Positions 17,801 through 27,800 of a stretch of DNA of 36,809 nt are shown here, one piece after another (position 1 is the stretch's first letter; each line of letters opens with the position of its first letter). A model generated the notes under the pieces. It had not been told where the DNA came from and did no database searches. It saw only the letters and a list, made by a program, of their open reading frames with translations. The position numbers and the translations under genes are program-made. The DNA is taken from assembly GCA_040384645.1 (NCBI GenBank), contig JAZKIX010000086.1:1-36809 (forward strand), in the 5' to 3' direction. Origin of the DNA: JAZKIX01 sp040384645. GTDB taxonomy: Bacteria; Pseudomonadota; Gammaproteobacteria; Burkholderiales; Burkholderiaceae_D.

Positions 17801-18101
17801 ATCGTGGCCTATCTGCGGTGGTAAGACGCACACCTCGGTAGGTAGGGTGCGCCGTGCGCACCGGATCCGCCAACGGCCGTGCAAATATCGCCCTTGATCT
17901 CAAATGTGGATACCTGCGACCTCGATGGCGCACACCCTCAAAATCAACCCCACCCACTGCAACCATCCGTGCCTGATCCGGTGCGCACGGCGCACCCTAC
18001 CTACCGTGGTCTATCTGAGGTGGTAGGACGCATACCTCGGTCGGTAGCGTGTGCGAGGCCGCCGAAGCCGTGCGCACCGGATTCGTCATCGGGCGTGCAA
18101 A
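17801..18101. repeat. REP array next to the RAYT gene (three REPs in a ~200 bp-spaced direct repeat)
   Basis: REP 1 (17842-17862, plus) is GTAG followed by the hairpin GGTGCGC-CGT-GCGCACC. REP 2 (17980-18000) is the exact inverse. REP 3 (18044-18078, plus) is a variant with a longer hairpin containing GGCCGCCGAAGCC. Copies 1 and 3 sit in longer direct repeats (17801-17884 and 18002-18101) that share the flank CTATCTGxGGTGGTAxGACGCA. The same REP family recurs at 29919-30060. The array ends at an assembly gap. Confidence 0.85.
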
Positions 18102-18111
18102 NNNNNNNNNN
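18102..18111. other. assembly gap (10 Ns)
   Basis: Ten N characters, the conventional filler for a scaffold gap of unknown size. It lies at the junction between REP sequence and the decayed P-loop gene, so both are incomplete here. Confidence 0.98.
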
Positions 18112-18359
18112 GTTTTAATCGCACCCGCATCAATGTGCAAAACCTCGGCGAACCGCAGCTTGCTGCGCCGATTTCCGCAAGCACCGCACCCCGCTTCAAA
18201 CGCCGCACCTTCAGGATTAAACGCCGAAAGCCCCGCCGCGATTTGATCCGCATTCACAAAATCCGGAATCGCCAAGTAGTCGCGCAAGACCAGCGGCACG
18301 ATGGTGGATTTGCCAGCGCCGTTGGGGCCGCCGATGACGATGACGTGGGGTTGGGGCAT
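18112..18359 (-). pseudogene. decayed P-loop ATPase / zeta-toxin-like gene fragment
   Basis: The first ~58 residues are intact: HVIVIGGPNGAGKST is a Walker A P-loop and DFVNADQIAAGLSAFNPEGAAFEAG is typical of the zeta-toxin-like/AAA family, where RxMLxEI...FAFETTL should follow. Instead the frame breaks after FEAG; a one-base shift restores AVLAEI, and the original frame later regains RFAEVLHI-like sequence, so there is more than one frameshift. Within ~80 residues it runs into the N gap and REP sequence, whereas the family needs roughly 200 residues. Read as a remnant of a toxin-like kinase or ATPase disrupted at a REP locus; the gap prevents judging its full extent. Confidence 0.65.
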
Positions 18360-18408
18360 TGGGGGACTTGTGTGTTTTTTATCGAAAATGCGATGGATTC
18401 GGCGGATC

Positions 18409-18507
18409 GTAGGGCGTCAATAGCGACGCGTATTGCGCCGCATGTGGCACGTTTCTCATGCGGCGCAATACGNNNNNNNNNNATACGGTTCGCTATTGAC
18501 GCCTTAC
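18409..18507. repeat. inverted pair of REP hairpins (BIME-like), interrupted by an N gap
   Basis: The left REP (18409-18439) has GTAG, then GGCGTCAATA / TATTGCGCC arms around GCGACGCG. The right REP (18462-18507) is its inverse, ending GCTATTGACGCC-TTAC. The inner CGTATTGCGCCGCAT / ATGCGGCGCAATACG arms are a perfect 15 bp inverted repeat. The run of ten Ns sits inside the right REP. Confidence 0.8.
18473..18482. other. assembly gap (10 Ns) inside a REP palindrome
   Basis: Ten Ns placed between ...CAATACG and ATACGGTT.... Both flanks carry the same five bases ATACG; joining them there restores a normal 27 bp REP hairpin (see findings), so little or no sequence may really be missing. Confidence 0.98.
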
Positions 18508-18534
18508 ATTTTATGGCTTACGACTTACGGCCTT

Positions 18535-19230
18535 TTATGACTCCTTACAAGTTGCGGCCTTGAAGTACGAATTAGGGGCAACTGGTTCGCCGATGAATTG
18601 CCTCGCTCCAGTATTAGATTCAAATACAGCGTATACGCCTTTTCGGTTCAGATATTCCACTACAACTTCAGCAGAGATTTTATCGGCGATGAATTTTTGT
18701 CTTAAAGCATCGATCTCAGGATCGTCAAATAGAGGCCAACTAAGGCTTTGAATCGAATCCGTTAGATTCCTTGCGATTTCAAGCAGCCGTTCGAAATGTA
18801 TTTTGGAGTCTTCATTTCCAAATATTCTGAGCGGCCAGCCAATATGACACATCTCGCTACAGTCACTCCAAAAGCTATGCAGATCACCTAAATTGGGAGT
18901 GTGAATATAAGGGTCAATCTTTATATGATTAATTAAGATTTTGGCGAATATAAAATGGGAATTGATTTTCTTTTGGTGCCCTGCGATCTCGATCACTCTC
19001 CTGCGAACGTTATCGAACTTTAAATCAGTAAGATCAATTTGGCCGAGTGTTTGATTTGAAATAGTCGCCCAGTAATGTACTGCAAGACGTTCAATAGTAA
19101 AACGTAGTTCTAGTGCCGCATACGACATGTTTGCCGTGTTTTCACCTTGAAGACTAGCATCAAGCCAGTATTTTGCCTGGAAAAGATGGTGATTCAGCGT
19201 TGGCTGATGCAGCAGATTTAAATCGTTCAT
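18535..19230 (-). CDS. hypothetical protein, AT-rich orphan
   Basis: A 231-residue, mostly helical-looking protein that I do not recognise. No signal peptide or membrane segment is apparent. Features are an N-terminal helical region (LNHHLFQAKYWLDASLQGENTANMSYAALELRFTIERLAVHYWA), a central HIGWPLRIFGNEDSKIHFERLLEIARNL, and a C-terminal stretch like a short winged region (ISAEVVVEYLNRKGVYAVFE). It is clearly more AT-rich than glnS beside it and lies next to the REP/RAYT region, so it is probably a recent acquisition. It starts 64 bp after the glnS stop on the same strand, with a REP hairpin between. A CAAGGC site precedes the ATG. Confidence 0.7.
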   Translation of the reverse strand: MNDLNLLHQPTLNHHLFQAKYWLDASLQGENTANMSYAALELRFTIERLAVHYWATISNQTLGQIDLTDLKFDNVRRRVIEIAGHQKKINSHFIFAKILINHIKIDPYIHTPNLGDLHSFWSDCSEMCHIGWPLRIFGNEDSKIHFERLLEIARNLTDSIQSLSWPLFDDPEIDALRQKFIADKISAEVVVEYLNRKGVYAVFESNTGARQFIGEPVAPNSYFKAATCKES

Positions 19231-19257
19231 TGATTGCCTTGATTTTTGTTCAGCATG

Positions 19258-19281
19258 GTAGGTTGGGCTACAAAACCCAAC
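19258..19281. repeat. REP-like hairpin, GTAG + GTTGGG/CCCAAC
   Basis: GTAG is followed by GTTGGG-ctacaaaa-CCCAAC. The GTAG foot is shared with the other two REP families in this window although the hairpin sequence differs. It lies 13 bp beyond the glnS stop codon and could also affect the 3' end of the glnS transcript, although there is no T-tract. Confidence 0.6.
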
Positions 19282-19294
19282 ACTCTCCAGAACG

Positions 19295-21070
<1,776 letters not shown>

Positions 21071-21213
21071 GGGCGTGGTCTGTGTTTGCAGCGGATCGCT
21101 GCAGGTTGGTGTTTGGGCTGAAGGGCATTTTACCGTAGCGCTGGGGGTAAAAGCGGGGTGGGCTGGTGGGTGATGGATAACAGCTAGTTTGCGTTGACAA
21201 CTGCGGCGGTGAA

Positions 21214-21398
21214 ACACCCTCTGCCCGCTTGCGGGAGAGGGCGGGGGCGCCCGGCTAGGGAGAGGGTTTGTGCGACGTAATTGGCTAAATTTTTACGCTC
21301 TAGCCAAATTCTCGGCTTCAAAAGACTTCTTTTCTGTGCAAGCACCCTCTCCCTAGCTGGGCGCCCCTTACCCTCTCCCGCAAGCGGGCAGAGGGGAT
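21214..21398. repeat. ~185 bp composite REP palindrome (BIME type) between glnS and the 5'-nucleotidase gene
   Basis: The left arm (21214-21273) and right arm (21338-21398) are inverted copies of about 60 bp with few mismatches. Each arm holds CCCTCTGCCCGC-TT-GCGGGAGAGGG, then GGGGCGCCC, then GCTAGGGAGAGGG. The central spacer has a further perfect 7 bp repeat TTGGCTA / TAGCCAA (21281-21287 and 21301-21307). The whole segment could fold as one long cruciform. CCCTCTCCCGC-type palindromes are widespread REPs in proteobacteria. Confidence 0.88.
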
Positions 21399-21472
21399 TA
21401 AAATCAGCGCGGCTAAAGGGGGAATTTACTCTACGATAATTGCTAAGAATTGCATTTTTAACCCTAAAAATA

Positions 21473-21548
21473 GGGAGTGTCTCTCAAAAACACAGCTCTC
21501 CCGCACGTTTTATTGGCCTAAAAAATATACCATAGGCAGTATATTCCT
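21473..21548 (+). repeat. 76 bp interspersed repeat, copy C
   Basis: Begins GGGAGTGT, has CCGCA at offset 28 (followed by CGTTTTATTG, shared with copy A) and ends GGCAGTATATTCCT (AGTATATT at offset 65). It lies 9 bp beyond the stop codon of the 5'-nucleotidase gene; copy B lies upstream of the same gene, so the gene is flanked by direct copies. Confidence 0.7.
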
Positions 21549-21556
21549 TCAAATTT

Positions 21557-22468
21557 TCACCCAAAATCATTCCTAATCGGCACCCGCCCAGTCGGGACAA
21601 ACACCGACGCCCGGTCGCAGTGGCCGATCTGGTCGTCGAAATACATATGCGGCTTGAAGGCGGCCAGCACGTCGGACTTGCCGACGCCGCCCATGAAGAA
21701 GGTTTCGTCGATGGCGACATCCCAGGCGCGCAGGGTGCGGATCACGCGCTCGTGCGCGGGGGACGAGCGGGCGGTGACGAGCGCGGTGCGGATGGGGCTG
21801 GCGCGGCCGTCGGCGTTTTTGAAATTATTCTGGATGAAGGACAGCGCCTTGAGCAGGCGTGCGAACGGGCCTTCTGGCAGCGGCTTTTTTGCGTTGTCGC
21901 GCTCGTGCGAGGCGAAGGCTTCAATCCCTTGTTGCTGGAAGATGCGTTCCGATTCGTCGGAGAAAATCACGGCGTCGCCGTCGAAGGCGATGCGGATCTG
22001 GCCTAGTTCTTCCAGTGCATTCTCTGGTTTTTGGTAGAGCAGGGCGGCGGCCACGCCACTGTTGACGGCGGCTTGCACATCGTCTTCATGCAGCGACAGG
22101 AACAGGCTGACATTGAAGGCGTGCAGATAGGGCGCCAACGAAGCGCCGCCGGATAGCGCTGCGCGGGTGATATCAAGGCCGTAATGCTCGATGGAATTGA
22201 AGATGCGTAATGAGGTTTCGGATGAATTGCGAGACATGATGACCACTTCGACCAGCCGTTGGTCGGGCGTCATCTTGTTTAGTTTCAGCAGCGCCCGCAC
22301 CAGCGGGAAACCGGCGCCCAGTTCCAGGATGTCGTTTTCATTTTCGATCTGGTGCTGGCGATACGCTTCCAGGCCGTGCGTGCGAAAAATCGCTTCTTCC
22401 GCCTCCAGGTGAAATAGGGCGCGTGATGAAATGCCGACTACCAGCAAATTGTCGAGGGAAACGGGCAT
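21557..22468 (-). CDS. 5'-nucleotidase (cytosolic NT5C1-like family)
   Basis: A 303-residue protein matching the 5'-nucleotidase family that includes eukaryotic cN-I and bacterial relatives. It dephosphorylates nucleoside monophosphates. Recognisable segments are LLVVGISSRALFHLE at the start, VEVVIMSRNSSETSLRIFNSIEHYGLDITRAALSGG, IRIAFDGDAVIFSDESERIF and, near the end, ETFFMGGVGKSDVLAAFKPHMYFDDQ, together a HAD-like set of Asp- and Lys-containing motifs. The frame is open to 22663, but that extension overlaps the 77 bp repeat and lacks family sequence, so the ATG at 22468 (MPVSLDNLL) is chosen. No strong ribosome binding site is seen. The gene is monocistronic. Confidence 0.88.
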   Translation of the reverse strand: MPVSLDNLLVVGISSRALFHLEAEEAIFRTHGLEAYRQHQIENENDILELGAGFPLVRALLKLNKMTPDQRLVEVVIMSRNSSETSLRIFNSIEHYGLDITRAALSGGASLAPYLHAFNVSLFLSLHEDDVQAAVNSGVAAALLYQKPENALEELGQIRIAFDGDAVIFSDESERIFQQQGIEAFASHERDNAKKPLPEGPFARLLKALSFIQNNFKNADGRASPIRTALVTARSSPAHERVIRTLRAWDVAIDETFFMGGVGKSDVLAAFKPHMYFDDQIGHCDRASVFVPTGRVPIRNDFG

Positions 22469-22613
22469 GATTGTGGCCAGTAGAAAATAGGTGGAGTGGA
22501 CCTTGCGATGGCCTAAAGAGTATCGGGTAGATTTTAAACGTATCGCTGTTGCCGCCGGGGCTTTAAGTACGTCGAGATGCCAAAAATTTATCATCGCTAC
22601 TGGACTATATGGG

Positions 22614-22690
22614 GGGAGTATAAGCCAAATAACCCTGTAATCCGCAGGCAAAATAAGGGTCAAATTTAATACTATGGCGAGTATATTTTG
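22614..22690 (+). repeat. 77 bp interspersed repeat, copy B
   Basis: Begins GGGAGTATAAG exactly like copy A, has CCGCA at offset 28 and ends GCGAGTATATTTTG, with AGTATATT at offset 66. The interior between the blocks is only weakly similar to copy A (about 22 of 52 positions). It lies between the divergent 5'-nucleotidase and EcsC-like genes, where promoters are expected. Confidence 0.75.
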
Positions 22691-22819
22691 GCGTCTGGCA
22701 AGCGATTTTAGCCGTTCCCAGCTGCATGAGAAAAAACCATGAACATTGCGAAATCACAGAAGGTCAAAGCGCCATAGCGTAAGATCATTGGCAGGCAAAC
22801 CAATAAAGTGGATCCCATC

Positions 22820-23461
22820 ATGCCCAATAAAATTTTATCTTTGCTGCAACGGAAGAATTCGCCCGATAAAAAATTATCATCGGCCATCTTTAACCTGGTG
22901 GTGCGGATTCCAGCCAGCCGTGAACAGACTAGCCCGCAGCCTGCGCTTGCGGCACGTCAGATTACGCAAGCGGCTGCACGCAAGGCGGCCATCGCAGCGG
23001 GATCGCTGGCCTTGCCGCCAGGGCCTTTGGGGTGGTTGACGCTGCTGCCGGAATTATTGGCGGTGTGGCGGATCCAAGCCCAGTTGGTGTCGGATCTGGC
23101 TGCCTTATATGGCAAACGGGCGCAATTGAATCGCGAGCAAATGGCGTATTGCCTGTTCCGCCATCTGGCTTCGCAAGCGGTACGCGATCTGGTGGTGCGG
23201 GCTGGCGAACGTTTTTTGGTGACCCAAGCGTCATCGCAATTATTACAATCGATCATTGAACGCATCGGCAAACAGATTGCACATAAGTTGCTGGGGAAAA
23301 GCGTCTCGCGCTGGTTGCCGCTGCTGGGGGCAATCGGCGTCGGCGCTTACGCGTATTTCGACACCCGCAAGGTCGCTACAACGGCAATCGCCTTGTTTGA
23401 AAAAGAGATTGCCTTGCAAGCCGCGCCTATATCTAAGTCCACCGATTCGACACTTGGCTAA
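22820..23461 (+). CDS. EcsC-like hydrophobic protein, function unknown
   Basis: About 213 residues from the ATG at 22820; a GTG four codons earlier is possible, but AAGTGGA spaces better to the ATG. The core ARKAAIAAGSLALPPGPLGWLTLLPELLAVWRIQAQLVSDLAALYGK resembles the EcsC/DUF697-type pattern (amphipathic helices, PGP turn, then a helix with AQxxLxxDLAxxYGK). A later hydrophobic stretch WLPLLGAIGVGAYAYFDT could be a membrane hairpin. EcsC-like proteins are poorly understood. It is divergent from the 5'-nucleotidase and convergent with the Ig-like protein gene, with only 19 bp between the stops. Confidence 0.6.
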   Translation: MPNKILSLLQRKNSPDKKLSSAIFNLVVRIPASREQTSPQPALAARQITQAAARKAAIAAGSLALPPGPLGWLTLLPELLAVWRIQAQLVSDLAALYGKRAQLNREQMAYCLFRHLASQAVRDLVVRAGERFLVTQASSQLLQSIIERIGKQIAHKLLGKSVSRWLPLLGAIGVGAYAYFDTRKVATTAIALFEKEIALQAAPISKSTDSTLG

Positions 23462-23480
23462 CGCCAAGCGCCGATGCCAT

Positions 23481-24476
23481 TTAACCGCCTAACAACAGCT
23501 CGAGAATCGCTGGGCTTAAACGCTTTTTACAGCAGTTTGGATTTGGATCGACCAAGGGATTGACGGTAACGGTAATTGCCACTGGCATGCTAGTGCCACC
23601 GCTATTGCTCGCGGTAACGGTGAAGGTCGAGGTATGGGACGGCGACGCGCGTACTTTGTTGCCGCTGGTGGCAGAAAGGGCATTGCCGGCCCAGTGAATG
23701 TGGGTGGGCGCGCCGCTGCAATTTGCCGTCAAGGTGGTCTGTCCGCCGCGAATAATCGCCATTGGCGCAGCCATTACGGTGCAAACCGGCACTGCCACGG
23801 CAACCGGAACGGTGATTGACGCCGCTAACCCTTGCCCCGCCACATTCGTCGCCGCTACCGTAAAAGTCGAGGTCGCGGAAATTGATCTAGTGACCGTCGA
23901 ACTCGCGCCGTTGATCGAATTCCCGCCCCTAGTCCAGCTATATCCGCTAATCGGCGCTGGCAGGCATGTGGCAGTCAGCGTGACAGTGCCGCCGCCAGCA
24001 GGCAAGACACTTGGACTTGCGCTGACTGAACAAGCCGGCGGCGCGACGGCGACTTGGCACGTGATATTTAAAGTGCCGTCCTGACTGGTTAAGGCGCTGA
24101 ACTGATTGCAGGTTTCGTCCACCAGGGAGACCCTAACCCCGGTGTCGGGTGCTGCTTTTGGCACAAAATGCAAGATCGATTGCGCCGGAATCGTAAACGC
24201 AAGCGGTAGCGCTAAGTCAGGGGTCGCCGCTGCCAACGCGCAGCTAACCGTCAAATTACCGTCCAGACCCAATTGCGATGTCAATGTGCGGCAGCTGCTG
24301 TCGGTCATCGACATTGAGGCTGACCCGACTTGCGGTGGTGTTTGTGGTGTGATGTGGAAAGTGGTGTTGCTGGTGATAACCAGTGGCATGGTCACGGCAA
24401 AACCAGGTGCTGTGATAAGTGTTGTCAGCGCAATGCCCAGTGTCGCGATCAATCGTTGCAAGCGATGGATTTTCAT
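23481..24476 (-). CDS. exported protein with paired N-terminal repeats and two Ig-like domains
   Basis: A 331-residue protein with a Sec signal peptide (MKIHRLQRLIATLGIALTTL...FA, cleavage near residue 28). Residues ~30-140 contain two similar ~60-residue units, each ending Cys...(S/T)xLxxDGxLxxxC. Two Ig-like units follow (about 147-230 and 232-312), each with a CxVxAxP start and a TSTFTVxAxN strand. The C-terminus ends in CCKKRLSPAILELLLGG after VDPNPN; it is hydrophobic but is not the IPTL sorting signal. A TAGGAGGC site precedes the ATG. It probably acts in the periplasm or at the surface; I recognise no specific family. Confidence 0.7.
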   Translation of the reverse strand: MKIHRLQRLIATLGIALTTLITAPGFAVTMPLVITSNTTFHITPQTPPQVGSASMSMTDSSCRTLTSQLGLDGNLTVSCALAAATPDLALPLAFTIPAQSILHFVPKAAPDTGVRVSLVDETCNQFSALTSQDGTLNITCQVAVAPPACSVSASPSVLPAGGGTVTLTATCLPAPISGYSWTRGGNSINGASSTVTRSISATSTFTVAATNVAGQGLAASITVPVAVAVPVCTVMAAPMAIIRGGQTTLTANCSGAPTHIHWAGNALSATSGNKVRASPSHTSTFTVTASNSGGTSMPVAITVTVNPLVDPNPNCCKKRLSPAILELLLGG

Positions 24477-24816
24477 GAATGCCTCCTACCGTATAAAAAG
24501 TTGCTCCATGTCATTTTCCGTCTTTTTTTTTGCGAAGCAATGGTCAAAAACCATTGATTGGCTTTTAAAGTGCAACAAAATGTAGGGAAAATAGGCTATT
24601 TACCAACGATGTTAAATGGCCAATAACTGAACTGGGCAGGGCGCACAGAGGGATGAAGGAAGAGATTTGAGGCAGTTCAAGGCCGAGGTCGGTCGCTATT
24701 CTGACTTGGCGTGATGCGGTTGTTTAGTTGTTTAAACTCAACATATATGGCAATGGATAAATGAGATGGGTATGGCAGGTGTCGGATAGATGCTTGGCCT
24801 TCCATTTTTTTGCTGG
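24477..24816. other. intergenic region between the Ig-like protein and GGDEF/EAL genes
   Basis: No gene is supported in this stretch. It holds a short inverted repeat AATGGT / ACCATT (24541-24557) and should carry the promoter of the Ig-like protein gene. Nothing else is recognised. Confidence 0.4.
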
Positions 24817-24836
24817 AAAAAACGGCGCAACACCGT
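24817..24836 (-). terminator. Rho-independent terminator of the GGDEF/EAL gene
   Basis: On the minus strand ACGGTG-TTG-CGCCGT (one G-T wobble) is followed directly by TTTTTT. It lies about 20 bp after the stop codon. It is enclosed by a larger inverted repeat, GCTTGGC (24792-24798) with GCCAAGC (24840-24846), which may be an alternative fold. Confidence 0.6.
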
Positions 24837-24857
24837 CTTGCCAAGCGGCGCATGCGC

Positions 24858-27800
24858 TTACATCGGCCGTGGTTTTTCGATTCCGTAACCCTGTGCGAAG
24901 TCGATGCCGATTTCCCGCAATTTGCTGAGCACTGTATCGTTTTCAACAAATTCGGCAATGGTCAAGATCCCCATTACATGGCCGATATGGTTGATCGCTT
25001 CCACCATTGCGCAATCGATGGGGTCGTCGATCATGTCTTTGACAAAACCGCCGTCGATCTTCAGATAATCGACCGGCAAGTGTTTCAGGTAAGCAAAGGA
25101 CGACATGCCGCTGCCGAAATCGTCGAGCGAAAAGCGGCAGCCCAGGGTTTTCAATTCGCGGATCAGGACAGCGGCCTGGGTCAAGTTGGTGATGGCAGCG
25201 GTTTCGGTAATTTCAAAGCAAATCAAGGCGGGCGCAATCTGGTAATGGGCAAAGCGTTCCAGTACATAGTGCAGAAAACCATCGTCGCAAATCGAGGTGC
25301 CCGACAGATTGATGGCACAGGTATCGATGCTGTTATCGCCAGCCGGCAACTGGGCAATACGGGCGAACGCGGCATTGATTACCCAGCGATCTAATAGCGG
25401 CATCAAACCGTAACGCTCGGCGGCTGGGATAAAGGCCATCGGCGGAATCAAGCTGCCGTCGGTTTCAGTCATCCGCAATAAGAGCTCGAAGTGGGCGCCG
25501 TGATTCTTGCTGCCTTCGCTACTTTGATCTGTGCCACCGAGCGGCAAGATTTTTTGCGAATACAGGATAAATCGTTCTTGTTCCAGCGCTGCCTGAATCC
25601 GGCCGATCCAGCCCATTTCGCCGTGGCGTCGCGCTACTTCCGCATCTTCTTGTGCATAGACTTGGACCCGGTTGCGGCCTTTGTCCTTGGCCATGAAGCA
25701 GGCCGCATCGGCCATGCTAAGAATGTCGGCCACCGTAGTGCCGCCATTGCTGAAGGTAATCAGGCCGATGCTGACACCGATGGGGAAAATCTTGTCGAGC
25801 CAGCAAAAATGGAAGTCACACACCGTTTGTCGCAGCAATTCAGCGATACGTAGCGCCGGTGCACCGGCACAGCTTTCCAGCAAGACGCCAAATTCATCGC
25901 CGCCGAGCCGGGCCAAAGTGTCGCTCTGTCGTAATTTTTCCAGCATGATGCTGGTCAGTTGGCGCAACAATTCATCGCCGGCACCGTGGCCGCAGGTATC
26001 GTTGACGATCTTGAATTGATCCAGATCGAGGTACAGCATGGTGTGATGCTTGGCTTCCAGCTTGCCGGTTTGCAGCGCCTGCTCTAGCCGGCGCTCAAAC
26101 TCGGGACGATTGATGATGCCGGTCAAGGCGTCGTGGGTGGCTTGATGCGTCATCTTCATCGCCATCTGGCGCGCATGGCTGACATCGTGGAACACCAAGA
26201 CCACGCCGACGATTTCCCCTTGCTTGTTCAAGATCGGCGCCGCCGAATCTTCCACCGAAAAGCGGGCGCCGCCGCGCTGGATCAGCAAGGTGTTTTCCGC
26301 CAGTGCGGCCACTTGTTGATGGCGCAAGACAATTTCGACCGGGTTGAGCGCGAGCTCATTGGTCAGCTCATGCACGATATGGAACACTTCGGGCAGCGGA
26401 CGGCCATGCGCCTCGGCATTGCTCCAGCCGGTCATGGTTTCCGCCACTGGATTGAGGTAAGTGACCTTGCCCTCAACATCGGTGGTGATGACGGCGTCGC
26501 CGATGGAACTCAAGGTCACATGCAAACGCTCTTTTTCCTGGAACAAGGCATTTTCAGCTTCCTTGCGTTCAGTAATATCGCGCACGATGCCGACAAAGCG
26601 GCGGCTGGCATCGATCTGCATCAGGTTGACCGCCAGTTCAAGGCTAAATTCGCTGCCATCTTTATGCAGACCGGGCAATTCAACGCCTTTCTTGCCGACC
26701 ACGTGTGCCACACCGCCTTGCAAGAAGCGCTGCATACCGGCTTCATGCGCGGCGCGCATGTGTGGCGGCATCAGCATCTTGATATTCAAGCCGATCACTT
26801 CATCCGGCGCATAGCCAAAAATGGCCGAGGCTCCGTTATTGAAGGACTCGATCATGCCAGTCTCATCGAGCGTAATAATGCCCTCGCCAACGCTGTCGAC
26901 CACGGTGCGAATCCGGATTTCCTTTTCCGTCGCATCCCGTTCGGAGCGTAACAGGCGCGATGCCAAAGGCGTAATTTGCGAACGCAGCAAGAGCGCGCCC
27001 AGTGTGACCAATAGCAATAGAGCAGGTACGCTCCAATTTAATTGGTCACGGATCGGCTGGAATAATTCTTCGGTGTCTTTTTTAATGACAATGCCAAGCC
27101 CGGTCAGTGTCAGCGGCCCATAAGCGGCCAACACACTCTTGCCGCGATAATCAAGCCCCTTGAACGTGCCGGCCTTGCCATCGACTGCATAACTCATGGC
27201 CGTTGGCTTGCCCTTGGCGCCGATGCCGGACGATTGATATACCTTAGGATTACGGTATTGCGGAAAACATTGCAATTTACTTTCACGACGAAAGCACATA
27301 CCCATTTCGCCGGTATTGCCCAAACCATCGGCATTGGCAAATTGTTGGTTCACGGTGGGTAACGGTTCTTCTACGATCACGCTGCCGATGATGTTATGCG
27401 CATCGCGCAGGGGAGTGACTGTATTAAGAACTAGCCTACCGTCCCATATCAAGGTCGATTCGGCATCGACCGCAAACGCAATCTTGGCGTGGTCGGCAAA
27501 GGAGCCCAGGCGTAAAAGTTCGCGCTGGGATAAGTCATAAATAATCAGTCCGCTCATACCGAATGCTAGAGCGCTTTCGCCAATCGCTTTCAATTCAGCT
27601 TTTAAAGCCTCGTCATCTGGCTGCGTAGCAAGTGCCCGGGTCAGCCGCAATAAATTTCGACGGCTAGCAAAGCTATGTCCGTTAGCCTTGGCTTGATTGA
27701 CCGCAGATTGGAAAATCGTAGTTTGACTGCGCACTGCCGAAGGCATGCTGTCAGTGAGGGCTTTTTCCAACGAGGATTGCTGCGCGGCGAAACCAGCGAC

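Noticed and set aside
21071..21217. N-terminal extension of glnS
   Set aside because: The added 49 residues are low-complexity and reach the large palindrome; the Met at 21070 matches the family start.
22469..22663. N-terminal extension of the 5'-nucleotidase
   Set aside because: It runs into copy B of the interspersed repeat and has no family sequence; the Met at 22468 is better.
26133..26951. A 272-residue open frame antisense to the GGDEF/EAL gene
   Set aside because: His/Asp/Gln-rich shadow sequence opposite conserved PAS and GGDEF domains.
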